Shown: positions 8,170-16,690, counted from the stretch's first letter. The stretch is 64,000 nucleotides of DNA from Streptomyces sp. NBC_00457 (GCF_036014015.1 NZ_CP107905.1:8990001-9054000), one strand, 5' to 3'. Numbers and translations: made by a program. The notes: generated from the sequence alone by a model not told the origin.

Positions 8170-8186
8170 GCCGCCGGTCCGGCGGC
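8170..8186. terminator. GC-rich palindrome, possible terminator
   Basis: GCCGCCGG-T-CCGGCGGC, perfect over 17 bp, lies just past the end of the leftward glycosyltransferase remnant and upstream of the pyruvyl transferase gene. Confidence 0.35.
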
Positions 8187-8228
8187 GGACACGGGGGAGC
8201 GCTCCGCCCGTAGGGACAGTATGGGCGC

Positions 8229-8669
8229 TCACCCGACGTACCTGCGTGCGGACGACGTGCGCTGGGCCTGCTGGAGTGCCGTCAGCCGGTCCTCGATCTC
8301 CGGCGGCACCGGGTCTCGCTGCCGCAGTACCCACGGCAGACCGGCCGCCGCACTGGCGAAGGCGCGGGCCGAGGCCACGTCGCGGGGGACCGTGGCCATC
8401 AGATAGGCCGTACGCCGCAGGGCCGGCAGGAGCGGGCGGCGCAGCCAGGTGAACCAGAGCGTGTTGCGCAGCCCCAGGATCCTGCGTGCCGTGCTGTCCC
8501 GCAGCACGGAGGCCTTGTGATGGACGGTCAGCTCCTCGGCGTAGCTCAGCCACCAGCCCTGCCGCTGCAGATCGGTATCGGTGGCCAGCAGTGAAAGAAC
8601 AGGTCGCCGGTGGCGCTGAGGAGCAGAACCGCCCTGCCGGATCGCCGATCGCCGGCGACGCAATGACAC
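8229..8669 (-). pseudogene. C-terminal remnant of a family 2 glycosyltransferase
   Basis: From about codon 28 the frame reads LLATDTDLQRQGWWLSYAEE, LTVHHKASVLRDSTARRILG and LRNTLWFTWLRRPLLPALRR. This is the usual C-terminal third of streptomycete GT2 enzymes (E-E-D/L...GW...Y, VxHH, RNxLWTxWLRRP). The nucleotide-sugar-binding GT-A core with its DxD motif is missing: upstream codons are Arg/Pro-rich and unrelated, and no other frame restores them. With the pyruvyl transferase next door, it was probably part of an envelope glycan cluster. Confidence 0.65.
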
Positions 8670-8820
8670 GGAGTTCGTGGGTCAGTTGTCTTCACACGTT
8701 GATTCCCACCATGCGCCGGTTCACAGGCACTCGCGACTCCCGTGTGGAGCCGCCGACCGCGGGCACTCGGAGTCGGCGGCGGGTCCGTCCGGACCGCCGC
8801 AGAGGCTGGAGGTGAAGAAC

Positions 8821-9384
8821 ATGGGTCATGGTGGAAACGTCATCGACGAGCTGGTGACCGATCACCGCGAGGTCGAGCAGCTCTTCGGCCGGATCGAGGG
8901 ACTTCCGTCCGGTGACAAGGACCGCAAGGTGTTCGCCGACCAGGCCACGATGGAGCTGGTCCGGCACTCGGTGGCCGAGGAGGAGTACCTCTACCCGGCC
9001 GTGCGGGAGCACATCGCGGGCGGGGACGCGCTGGCCGACAAGGAGATCGAGGATCACTCCAAGGCCGAGCAGCTCATGAAGGACCTGGAGGGGTGCGACG
9101 CGGACGATCCCGAGTTCGACCGGCTCATCGGGATGCTGATGAGCGAGGTCCGCTCGCACATCGCCGACGAGGAGGGCAACCTCTTCCCCCGGCTGCGCGC
9201 GGCGTGTTCCGCGGACGCGCTCGACGGCCTGGGCGACAAGGTGCGTCAGGCGAAGAAGATGGCCCCGACCCGCCCGCACCCGTCCGCCCCGGACAAGCCG
9301 CCGGCCAACAAGCTGCTGGCCCCGGGAGCCGGCCTGGTCGACCGCATGCGCGACGCGCTGTCGGGCCGCGGCAAGAAGGACTGA
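8821..9384 (+). CDS. hemerythrin HHE domain protein
   Basis: 187 aa from ATG 8821, preceded by GGAGGTGAAGAAC. Iron-ligand motifs appear in order: DELVTDHREVEQLF, ELVRHSVAEEEYLYPAVREH, IEDHSKAEQLM and VRSHIADEEGNLFPRLR. This is a complete four-helix hemerythrin with His/Glu di-iron ligands over residues 1-135. A basic Pro-rich tail follows. Bacterial members bind O2 or NO, or guard against reactive oxygen and iron stress. It stands alone. Confidence 0.9.
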   Translation: MGHGGNVIDELVTDHREVEQLFGRIEGLPSGDKDRKVFADQATMELVRHSVAEEEYLYPAVREHIAGGDALADKEIEDHSKAEQLMKDLEGCDADDPEFDRLIGMLMSEVRSHIADEEGNLFPRLRAACSADALDGLGDKVRQAKKMAPTRPHPSAPDKPPANKLLAPGAGLVDRMRDALSGRGKKD

Positions 9385-9439
9385 ACCTGCCGGGTGGACG
9401 GCGTGCGGTCCGGCAGCCCGAGAGCTGTGACCAAGGGCT

Positions 9440-9712
9440 GTGAGCAACCACGGTGATCCTGGCCGCCGTGACCGGCATGATCGCCACCGTCGACAGACCG
9501 GCGTGCGCCCTGCTGGGCAACGACCTCGTCCCGGTGGAGGACGTTCCTCCGCCATCGGCGTCGGCGCGCCAGTGCACAACGCGGGCCGGCTCGTGGGCAC
9601 CGCCGTGACCGGCGTGACCGTCGGCTTCTTCGGCACGGCCGCCGCGCACATCATCGCGGGCGCGATCGGAACAGGCTTCGTCCTCCGCACCGCCGCACAC
9701 GGACCCCGGTGA
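9440..9712 (+). pseudogene. frame-split small membrane protein gene
   Basis: Two reading frames share the coding signal. From GTG 9453 one frame reads VILAAVTGMIATVDRPACAL then LGNDLVPVEDVPP. The other, from about 9540, reads AIGVGAPVHNAGRLVGTAVT then GVTVGFFGTAAAHIIAGAIG and ends at 9712. Both look protein-like, while the parts outside these limits do not (Arg/His-rich). A single +/-1 shift near 9535-9545 would join them into about 86 aa with one or two hydrophobic helices. I read this as a frameshifted gene or a sequencing error. No family recognised. Confidence 0.4.
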
Positions 9713-9784
9713 CCCTCCCGGCGAAGAACGGCGACCTCAAGGGCCGAGAGGTGCTGGACACGGCTGCTTGACGTGCCTCGGGGC

Positions 9785-10354
9785 TCAGGCGATGAGGGCC
9801 TGGCCCGGGTCGAGGTGGTCGTGGAGTGCGGTGCGGTGCAGTACGGCCACGGGGGCGAGGAGGTCGGGGTGGCGCAGCAGGGCCGCCGCCTGGCGGTCGT
9901 GGGCGTCGGGCGACACCAGGCGCCGGAACTCGATGGGCACCCCTGTGGAGTGGGCGCCTTCGGCGATCGCGGCGACCGCCAGCCGGGCCAGTTCGGCGTC
10001 GCTGAGCAGGCAGGCCGCCCAGCTCGCCACCACCTCGTCCACCCAGGTGCGCCAGGCGAAGTCGTCCGCGTCGTCGTGCGCGGTCGCGTCCGCGCCGGTG
10101 ATCCAGTCCAGGCCGGCCGAGCCGCCGGGCCCGGCCATCTGGACCAGGGCCACGTCCGTCGGCGTCGGGTACCGCAGCCACGCGGCCACCGTGACGGCCT
10201 GCCGGGCCTGCACCTCGCTCAGGGCCGCGGCCAGCGCGCCGCCGTACGCCGGGTAGGAATGCGTCAGCCATTGGGTGGTCGCCGCGATGAGCGGGGAGAG
10301 ATCTGTGAGCACTGCCGGGCCGTCCGAGGTACTGGCGATGAACAGGGGATCCAT
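9785..10354 (-). CDS. hypothetical protein, Ala/Leu-rich
   Basis: 189 aa starting MDPLFIASTSDGPAVLTDLS; I do not recognise a family. It is soluble and rich in Ala, Asp and Trp (LDWITGADATAHDDADDFAW, then WVDEVVASWAACLLSDAELA), with no signal peptide or transmembrane helix. Codon usage in the listed frame has the expected third-position GC. It is transcribed alone between the split gene and the alcohol dehydrogenase. Confidence 0.6.
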   Translation of the reverse strand: MDPLFIASTSDGPAVLTDLSPLIAATTQWLTHSYPAYGGALAAALSEVQARQAVTVAAWLRYPTPTDVALVQMAGPGGSAGLDWITGADATAHDDADDFAWRTWVDEVVASWAACLLSDAELARLAVAAIAEGAHSTGVPIEFRRLVSPDAHDRQAAALLRHPDLLAPVAVLHRTALHDHLDPGQALIA

Positions 10355-10422
10355 CAGACGGTAATCCGTCGTCCCTGGCCGCCGACATACCTACGACCGC
10401 GTGAGCAGCGTGGTTTCGCCCA

Positions 10423-10437
10423 CACCACCGAGTGGTG
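10423..10437. terminator. terminator hairpin after the alcohol dehydrogenase
   Basis: CACCAC-CGA-GTGGTG, extended by CCC/GGG with a one-base bulge, directly abuts the stop of the leftward alcohol dehydrogenase gene. Confidence 0.5.
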
Positions 10438-10439
10438 GG

Positions 10440-11624
10440 TCAGGGCTTGAGGAGAGTCTTGACCATGCCGTCTTCCTTGGCCTGGAACATGGCGTACGCC
10501 TTGGCCGCGTCCTCCAGCGGCATCGCGTGCGTCTTGAAGGTGTCGACGCCGAGCGGATCGTCGTCCGTGAGGAGCGGCAGGATGTCCTCCACCCAGCGCC
10601 ACACATTGGCCTGGCCCATCCGTACCTGGATCTGCTTGTCGAACATCGTCAGCAGCGGCATCGGGCTGGCAGCACCGCCGTAGACCCCGGAGACGGAGAG
10701 CGTGCCGCCGCGGCGTACGAGGTCGATGCCGGTGTGCAGGGCCCCAAGCCGGTCCACTCCGGCATGCTCCATGAGCGGCTGGGCCACCGCGTCGGGCAGG
10801 AGCCCGGTGACCCACTGCGCCGCCTTGGCGAACGGCGCCCCATGCGCCTCCATGCCCACGGCGTCGATGACCGCGTCGGTCCCGCGCCCGTCCGTCAGGT
10901 CGCGCACCGCCTCCGGCAGGTCCTTCGCGTGGCGTCGCGCGTCGAAGCACGTGACGCCGCGCGCGCTCGCCCGCGAAAGACGCTCGTCGACGAGGTCCAC
11001 ACCGACGACCAGGCCGGCGCCGCGGTGCCGGGCGATCCGCGCGGCCATGTCTCCGATGGGTCCGAGGCCCAGGACGGTGACGGTGCCTCCCTCGGGGATG
11101 TCCGCGTACTCGACCGCCTGCCAGGCAGTCGGCAAGACGTCGGAGAGATAGACGTAACGGTCGTCGGGTGGGCCCGCGGGCACCTTGATGGGCAGCTTGT
11201 TGCCGAACGGCACACGCAGCAACTGGGCCTGGCCGCCCGGCACTTGCCCGTAGAGCTTGGTATAGCCGAACAGCGCGCCGCCGCTGTGGCGCTCGCGGAC
11301 CTGGGTCGTCTCGCACTGCGAATGCAGTCCCCGGTCACACATGAAGCAGTCGCGACAGGAGATGTTGAACGGAATGACGACGCGGTCGCCGGGGGTGACC
11401 GCTTGGACGTCCGGCCCCACTTCCTCGACCACCCCCATCGCCTCATGGCCGAGGATGTCACCCGGATCCAGGTAGGGGCCGAAGAGCTCGTACAGGTGCA
11501 GGTCGGAGCCGCAGATGCCCGACGACGTGACCCTCACGATGATGTCGTCGGGCTTCTCGATCCGCGGGTCGGGAACGGTCTCCACCCGCACGTCCCGTTT
11601 GCCCTGCCAGGTCAGTGCGCGCAT
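10440..11624 (-). CDS. zinc-dependent alcohol dehydrogenase, formaldehyde-dehydrogenase-like
   Basis: 394 aa. Catalytic zinc ligands are Cys in SSGICGSDLHLYE and His-Glu in ILGHEAMGVVEEVG. The structural zinc site is the four-Cys lobe CRDCFMCDRGLHSQC. NAD(P) is bound by VLGLGPIGDMAARIARHRGA. The size and the ETVPDPRIEKPDDIIVRV opening match the glutathione-independent formaldehyde dehydrogenase-like medium-chain group. It probably oxidises small alcohols or aldehydes. Single-gene unit, convergent with nothing and divergent from the monooxygenase at 11757. Confidence 0.85.
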   Translation of the reverse strand: MRALTWQGKRDVRVETVPDPRIEKPDDIIVRVTSSGICGSDLHLYELFGPYLDPGDILGHEAMGVVEEVGPDVQAVTPGDRVVIPFNISCRDCFMCDRGLHSQCETTQVRERHSGGALFGYTKLYGQVPGGQAQLLRVPFGNKLPIKVPAGPPDDRYVYLSDVLPTAWQAVEYADIPEGGTVTVLGLGPIGDMAARIARHRGAGLVVGVDLVDERLSRASARGVTCFDARRHAKDLPEAVRDLTDGRGTDAVIDAVGMEAHGAPFAKAAQWVTGLLPDAVAQPLMEHAGVDRLGALHTGIDLVRRGGTLSVSGVYGGAASPMPLLTMFDKQIQVRMGQANVWRWVEDILPLLTDDDPLGVDTFKTHAMPLEDAAKAYAMFQAKEDGMVKTLLKP

Positions 11625-11756
11625 GGTGTGGCTCCTTCCGAGTCGTGGTCGACTGCCCGCAGGCCGAGTCCCCGTCCCCCGGTTCGCGACACCTCGCCCG
11701 GCCGCACGTACCGCGCCGCGCGTTTATGGGCCTGCCGTGAGGGCACGCGGCCGGAG

Positions 11757-13274
11757 ATGACCGACAAGGCCCCGGACATACGCGTTCTGGTGGTGGGTGC
11801 CGGCCCCACCGGCCTGCTCCTCGCGGCCGAACTCGCCCAGGCCGGCGTCCCGACGACGCTCGTGGAGCGCCGCCACACCGAGTCCTCTCTCACGCGGGCG
11901 TTCGCCGTCCACGCTCGCACCCTGGAAGTCCTCGACGCGAGGGGGACGGCCGACGAACTGGTCGCCGGGGGCGCCCCGCTCGACAGGGTCCGGGTGTTCG
12001 GCGCGGCCGAACTGGACCTGGCGCGGTTGCCCACCCGGTTTCCGTTCGTCCTGGTGACTCCGCAGTACGAGACCGAGCGTGTGCTCCGGGAGCGGGCCGA
12101 GGCGGTGGGCGTGGAGATCCGGACGGGGACGGAGCTGGTCTCGCTGCGGCAGGACGCCGACGGGGTCGAGGCCGAACTGCGCGGGCGGGACGGGACGGTG
12201 CGCACCGAGCGGACCTCGTACCTGGTCGGCGCCGACGGGGTGCACAGCACGGTGCGTCGCGCGGTGGGGCTGCCGTTCGTGGGCCGTTCCTCGGTGATGA
12301 GTTCGGTGGTTCTGGCCGACGTGCGGCTCGCCGAGCCCCCGGCGGAGGTCCTCACAGCCAACGGCACGGGGAACGGCTTCGCCTTCGTCGTGCCCTTCGG
12401 CGACGGCTGGTACCGGGTCATCACCTGGTACCGGCACCGCCAACTGCCCGACGACGCGCCCGTCACGCTGGAGGAGGTGCGCGAGGACACCCGCCGTGTG
12501 CTCGGCACCGACTACGGCATGCACGACGCCCGCTGGCTGTCGCGGTTCCACAACGACGAGCGTCAGACCCCGCACTACCGGCAGGGCCGGGTGCTGCTGG
12601 CCGGCGACGCGGCCCACACCCATTCGCCCGCCGGTGGGCAGGGTATGAACACCGGGCTGCAGGACGCCTTCAACCTCGGCTGGAAACTGGCCGCGACCGT
12701 GCAGGGCCGCGCGGACGACGCCCTGTTGGACAGCTACGAAGCCGAGCGCCATCCCGTCGGACAGCGGGTGGTGCGCATGACCGGGGCGCTCATCCGGCTC
12801 GTCGTCCTGCGCCCGCCACCCCTGCGGGCCGTGCGCGGGCTCGCCGGCCGGACCGTCCTGCGTGTCGGGCCCGTCGCCGACAAGGTGGCGGGGGCGCTGT
12901 CGGGGATCGCGATTCGCTATCCGGCCGGGCCGGGCGGTCATCCGTCGGCGGGAGCACGGGCGCCCGACCTGCCGCTGTCCGGTGCGGGAGGCGTGAGCAG
13001 GCTGTACGAGGCGCTGCGGACGGGGAGGTTCGTCCTGCTGACGGCGGACCCGTCCGAGGCGGCCGCGCTCGACGGGCGGGTGGTGGACGCGGTCGACGTC
13101 CACGCTGTGGCGGACAGCCGCGCCACCGTCGTACCGCCGCTGATCCTCGTACGCCCGGACGCTCATATCGCCTGGGCCACCGACGAACCCGACCGCGGGC
13201 ACCGCCGGCGGGAACTGACCGCCGCGCTGGATCACTGGTGCGAAGCGCCCGACCGGTACGCGACGCGTGAGTGA
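11757..13274 (+). CDS. FAD-dependent aromatic-type monooxygenase
   Basis: 505 aa from ATG 11757 with GGCCGGAG just upstream. It has GxGxxG as VLVVGAGPTGLLLAAELAQA, the DG motif YLVGADGVHSTVRRAVGLPF, and the second FAD motif VLLAGDAAHTHSPAGGQGMN. After residue 390 comes the thioredoxin-like C-terminal domain of three-domain hydroxylases (RifMO/phenol hydroxylase type). Such enzymes hydroxylate phenols or polyketides or inactivate rifampicin; the substrate here is not deducible. It is divergent from the alcohol dehydrogenase. Confidence 0.85.
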   Translation: MTDKAPDIRVLVVGAGPTGLLLAAELAQAGVPTTLVERRHTESSLTRAFAVHARTLEVLDARGTADELVAGGAPLDRVRVFGAAELDLARLPTRFPFVLVTPQYETERVLRERAEAVGVEIRTGTELVSLRQDADGVEAELRGRDGTVRTERTSYLVGADGVHSTVRRAVGLPFVGRSSVMSSVVLADVRLAEPPAEVLTANGTGNGFAFVVPFGDGWYRVITWYRHRQLPDDAPVTLEEVREDTRRVLGTDYGMHDARWLSRFHNDERQTPHYRQGRVLLAGDAAHTHSPAGGQGMNTGLQDAFNLGWKLAATVQGRADDALLDSYEAERHPVGQRVVRMTGALIRLVVLRPPPLRAVRGLAGRTVLRVGPVADKVAGALSGIAIRYPAGPGGHPSAGARAPDLPLSGAGGVSRLYEALRTGRFVLLTADPSEAAALDGRVVDAVDVHAVADSRATVVPPLILVRPDAHIAWATDEPDRGHRRRELTAALDHWCEAPDRYATRE

Positions 13275-13293
13275 CATGTGCGATGAGACTCCG

Positions 13294-13299
13294 GGGTAC
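13294..13299 (+). promoter_or_regulatory. GGGTAC box upstream of the topoisomerase gene
   Basis: GGGTAC(CC) lies 36 bp before the topoisomerase IB start, the right place for a SigB-type -10 element. No convincing GNNTT -35 is visible. Confidence 0.25.
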
Positions 13300-13334
13300 C
13301 CGACCGGCAGTGACACATCGGCAGGTGACCTGGT

Positions 13335-14361
13335 GTGCGTCTCTACCACAGTCGGCCGACCGAGCCCGGATATCGCCGTCGACGCCATGGCCGTGGCTTC
13401 CGTTACCTCGACGCCGAGGGACAAGTGCTGCGTGACCCGGGGGAGTTGGACCGTATCCGGGCGCTGGTGATTCCGCCGGCCTGGCAGGATGTATGGATCT
13501 GCCGCAGGGGCAACGGACATCTGCAGGCCGTGGGTACGGACGCCGCCGGACGTCGGCAGTACCTCTACCACGCGCAGTTCCGCGCCGAGCAGGAGCAGGC
13601 CAAGCACGGACACGTGCTGGATGTCGCCGAGGCACTCCCGGCCCTACGGGCCGTTGTCGAGGGGCACTTGAGCGACCGGGGGCTGACGCGCCGACGAGTC
13701 CTCGCCACCGCTGTGCGCCTGCTCGACCTCGGGCTCTTCCGCATCGGCAGCGACCGGTACGCCGAAATGAACGACAGCTACGGGCTTACGACGCTGCTGC
13801 CGGGAGCACGCTCGCTGCCGGGCCGGCGCGGTCCTGTTCACCTATCCCGGCAAGGCAGGTCAAGAACTCGTCCACACCGTCACCGAGCCCGCCGCCTGCC
13901 GCAGTCTGAGGGCGCTGCTGCGGCGCAGGAACGGCGGTGACCGGCTGCTGGCCTACTGGGAGCGGCACGCCTGGCACGACGTGAGCGGCGACGAGGTCAA
14001 CGCGTACCTCGAGGAGATGTCCGGCCTGGACATCTCCGCCAAGGACTTCCGTACCTGGCACGCCACCGTCATGGCGGCGGTGGCGCTCGCGGTCTCACAG
14101 CCCGTCGCACGCAGCGAGACCGCACGACGCCGTGCCATCGCCCGCGCGGTGCGCGAAGTGTCCCGGTATCTCGGCAACACGCCCGCGGTCTGCCGGGCTT
14201 CCTACATCAACCCACGGGTGATCGAGCTCTACGAAGAGGGGGTGACGATCGCCGACGCGCTGCCCCACCTGGGAGAGGAGGCCGCGGACGGCATCCCTGC
14301 CACCCACGGCCTCCCTGAACGAGCCGTCGTGCGCATGCTCCGCAACGAGGAGCGCCTCTGA
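13335..14361 (+). pseudogene. DNA topoisomerase IB, broken by a +1 frameshift
   Basis: From GTG 13335 the frame reads MRLYHSRPTEPGYRRRRHGR, LVIPPAWQDVWIC and FRIGSDRYAEMNDSYGLTTL, a normal bacterial type IB topoisomerase start. At CTGCTG-CCGGGAGCAC (13794-13808) one extra C (13800/13801) shifts the frame. Dropping it restores REHARCRAGAVLFTYPGKAG. The rest then runs intact to 14361, including the active-site Tyr in CRASYINPRVIELYEEG. So both halves are preserved and only one base disrupts about 340 codons. A recent mutation, programmed slippage or an assembly error are all possible. Confidence 0.85.
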
Positions 14362-14682
14362 ACGACCGACTGGTCCGTGCCCACCTGACGGTGACTCAGT
14401 CCTCGCCCCGTACGACGTTCCAGTCGTCCCCGCGCCGCAGCTGACCCGCGTCGCCGTCGATCGTCGCGCGCATACAGGTCCGTATGCTCTGCCCACGGAC
14501 GCGGCGTGCCCTCGCCCAGCCTGTCTCGGGTCGACGGACGGCGGGCGACGTCTTCCTGGCTTCCACAGTCACGGCGGTTCATCTTCTTTCTGCATCCGGC
14601 CCGACGCGGTCCGGTTCGTTCCTTCGCCCCGTAGGGCTCACTCATACTGAGCGACCGAGTTTCCATTCGGAGCTCGGGGAAA
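14362..14682. other. 320-bp stretch without a supported gene
   Basis: Between the topoisomerase remnant and the second pyruvyl transferase I see no convincing gene. A 25-codon leftward frame (14396-14473, ending GDDWNVVRGED) looks protein-like and might be another gene tail, but it has no credible start or upstream body. Confidence 0.4.
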
Positions 14683-14708
14683 CGTTGGTCAAGACCAACG
14701 CTCGTTGG
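14683..14708. repeat. two overlapping inverted repeats (CGTTGGT units)
   Basis: CGTTGGTC-AA-GACCAACG (14683-14700) overlaps CCAACG-CT-CGTTGG (14695-14708). The middle arm can pair with either flank, so the two hairpins exclude each other. It covers the last codons and stop of the leftward pyruvyl transferase gene. Confidence 0.6.
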
Positions 14709-15642
14709 TGCGGCGGCTGCTGGAGCCGGCGGCTTGAGGTACACCGTCGGCAAGAGCTTGGAGGAGGCCGTCCGCGCCGTCCGGCATGGCACCCCGCCGG
14801 AACCTGGCACCGACCTTCTGGGCAAGTGCGCGGCCGGAGTTCGCGCACCAGTCCCACCAGTGATTCAGTGCCGATGCGTCGAGCCGTTCGGCGGGCACCA
14901 GCGCGGGCCAGCCGCAGGCGCGCGCCTGCGCCGTCACCTTCGCGCCGCCCTCGGCCGGGTCGACGGCCACTACGGGAACTCCCGCCCGCAGAGCGAGCAC
15001 CAGCCCGTGCAGCCGGTCGGTGACGACCATGTCGAGCCGCGACAGCACGGCCTCCAACTGGGCGGGGGTCGCACTCAGCCGCCAGTCGTGCACGTCGAGC
15101 CGGGTTTCCAGTTCCAGGCGGGCACAGTCCCGGCCGGACAACCAGTCCGTCACCACTTCCGCCACACGGGCATGCCGCCGGCGCGCGCCGTACTCGTGCT
15201 GGCCGTGGGTGAGGATCACCCCGACGACGGGTCGGGGGGTGGGGAGGGGCGCGCGGGCCGCCAGGTCCACCGTGGGCTCGGAGCCCGGGGCGTCCCGCGC
15301 CAGTACGTAGTGGAACCCGGTGACGGCCGGGCTGCCGGCGTCGACGACAGAGGCGCCCACGGCGATCCGCACGCAGTGTGCGAACCGCCGGTGCAACTCC
15401 TCGATCTGCGGCCCGTGCAGCGGACCGCAGACGAACACCAGGTGGGAGTAGTCCTCGGGGCGAGCCTGCGCCAGATGCGGTCCGGCGGGCCGGAAGCCGG
15501 GACTCCAGCCGATGTCGTGGTCCAGCCCCGCCCCTTCGAGCAGTTCCCGCATCCGGTACAGCGCCAGCACGTCCCCGGCGGTCGCCTCCCCGTCCAGGAA
15601 GCCGAACCACCCCGTCAGCAGAATCCGCGGCCGCTGTGCCAC
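14689..15642 (-). CDS. polysaccharide pyruvyl transferase family protein, second copy
   Basis: 317 aa from GTG 15640-15642; a TTG at 15673-15675 would add 11 residues. The family opening is RPRILLTGWFGFLDGEATAG. The middle has SHLVFVCGPLHG and GVILTHGQHEYG, and the closing signature is LDMVVTDRLHGLVLALRAGV followed by PVVAVDPAEGG. It is shorter than the copy at 6.8-8.1 kb, and by eye only the motifs are shared. It probably acts on an envelope glycan in the cytoplasm. Monocistronic, divergent from SRPBCC. Confidence 0.75.
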   Translation of the reverse strand: MAQRPRILLTGWFGFLDGEATAGDVLALYRMRELLEGAGLDHDIGWSPGFRPAGPHLAQARPEDYSHLVFVCGPLHGPQIEELHRRFAHCVRIAVGASVVDAGSPAVTGFHYVLARDAPGSEPTVDLAARAPLPTPRPVVGVILTHGQHEYGARRRHARVAEVVTDWLSGRDCARLELETRLDVHDWRLSATPAQLEAVLSRLDMVVTDRLHGLVLALRAGVPVVAVDPAEGGAKVTAQARACGWPALVPAERLDASALNHWWDWCANSGRALAQKVGARFRRGAMPDGADGLLQALADGVPQAAGSSSRRTNERWS

Positions 15643-15699
15643 GGCGCCCGGGTGCCCGGCCGACCGGGCCGGCAATCACCGTGACCTGTCGGACTGCAT

Positions 15700-15707
15700 G
15701 GGTACCC
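15700..15707. promoter_or_regulatory. GGGTACCC palindrome in a divergent promoter region
   Basis: This 8-bp palindrome lies between the pyruvyl transferase (leftward) and SRPBCC (rightward) genes, 67 bp before the SRPBCC start. It could be a SigB-type -10 on either strand; -35 elements are not clear. Confidence 0.3.
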
Positions 15708-15773
15708 GGTGTCCCGCAGGCGCGCACGGTGCCGAGAGGCCCGGCGCGGCAGACGACCGCCAAGGAGGAAGAG

Positions 15774-16250
15774 ATGAGCACGGTCAAGGAAACGGTGGAT
15801 GTCGAGGTCCCCGTGCACACGGCCTACAACCAGTGGACGCAGTTCGAGGACTTCCCGAACTTCATGGAGGGCGTCGAGGAGGTCAGGCAGCTCGACGACC
15901 GGCACAACCACTGGACCACCAAGATCGGCGGGGTCCGGCGCGAGTTCGACACCGAGATCGTCGACCAGATGCCGGACGACAGGATCACCTGGAGGTCCAT
16001 CGGCGGCGACTCCGAGCAGCGGGGATCCGTCCGCTTCCAGCGCCTGGACGACGCGCACACCCGGGTGGAACTGACGATGGACGTCGAGCCCACCGGTGCC
16101 GTCGAGAAGGGCGGGGACATGCTCGGCGTCATCGACCGCCGGGTGAAGGGGGACCTGCGCCGCTTCAAGGACTACATCGAGCACCGCGGCGGCGAAAGCG
16201 GTGCCTGGCGCGGACGGATCCGGCCCGGAGATCCGAACGCTCCCCTCTGA
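15774..16250 (+). CDS. SRPBCC (polyketide cyclase/dehydrase) family protein
   Basis: 158 aa from ATG 15774 with AGGAGGAAGAG ahead. The helix-grip motif VHTAYNQWTQFEDFPNFMEG lies at residues 16-35, then TTKIGGVRREFDTEI and ITWRSIGG. This is the COG5637-like subgroup often annotated as a cyclase but of unknown function. The same fold is expected in the truncated gvp gene at the left edge. The neighbours suggest a stress-regulated membrane or lipid role, which is inference. Confidence 0.85.
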   Translation: MSTVKETVDVEVPVHTAYNQWTQFEDFPNFMEGVEEVRQLDDRHNHWTTKIGGVRREFDTEIVDQMPDDRITWRSIGGDSEQRGSVRFQRLDDAHTRVELTMDVEPTGAVEKGGDMLGVIDRRVKGDLRRFKDYIEHRGGESGAWRGRIRPGDPNAPL

Positions 16251-16294
16251 TCACGCCTCTGGTCGCGAGACACCGCGCTCACCGGTACCCGGTC

Positions 16295-16331
16295 GGCCCG
16301 CACGCGGACACACGCTGTCGGCGTGCGGGCC
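16295..16331. terminator. convergent terminator hairpin
   Basis: GGCCCGCACG pairs with CGTGCGGGCC, with an inner GACA/TGTC stem around a 5-nt loop. It lies between the converging SRPBCC and winged-helix genes. Confidence 0.8.
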
Positions 16332-16363
16332 GATGCTGTCGGCCGGCCGATCCGGTCGCGGGA

Positions 16364-16690
16364 TCACGTCACTGTCTGGTCGCTGCGGCGGCGGTCGTGC
16401 TGCTGGAGGAAGACGAGCAGATCGGCGACGGTGAGTCCGGTTTCCGCCGGGTGACGCAGGACGGTGTCCGCCTGGATGCGGTAGGTGTTGGTTCGACCTT
16501 GACGGGTGTGGGTGAGATACCCGTCGCCTTCCAGGTCAGCGATGATCTTCTGCACAGCTCTTTCGGTGAGTCGGCAGCGTGCGGCGATGTCGCGGATCCG
16601 GGTGGCGTGATCGCTGGCGATGGCGGCCAGGACGCGTGCGTGATTGGTGAGGAACGTCCAGCCGGTGTGCGGCTCAGGGGCTTCAGCCAT
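16364..16690 (-). CDS. winged helix-turn-helix transcriptional regulator
   Basis: 108 aa. Residues 10-75 form a MarR/ArsR-like winged helix: TNHARVLAAIASDHATRIRD, recognition helix CRLTERAVQKIIADLEGDGY, and wing LTHTRQGRTNTYRI. The short C-terminal helix (LTVADLLVFLQQH) may dimerise. There are no metal-binding cysteines beyond one in the HTH. It is divergent from the STAS-ANTAR gene at 16816, which it may control. Confidence 0.85.
   Translation of the reverse strand: MAEAPEPHTGWTFLTNHARVLAAIASDHATRIRDIAARCRLTERAVQKIIADLEGDGYLTHTRQGRTNTYRIQADTVLRHPAETGLTVADLLVFLQQHDRRRSDQTVT

Noticed and set aside
10401..11756. Rightward upstream extension of the monooxygenase frame
   Set aside because: It runs antisense through the alcohol dehydrogenase; the FAD motif and SD place the real start at 11757.
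14396..14473. 25-codon leftward frame ending GDDWNVVRGED
   Set aside because: Looks protein-like but too short, with no SD or body upstream; not called as a gene.
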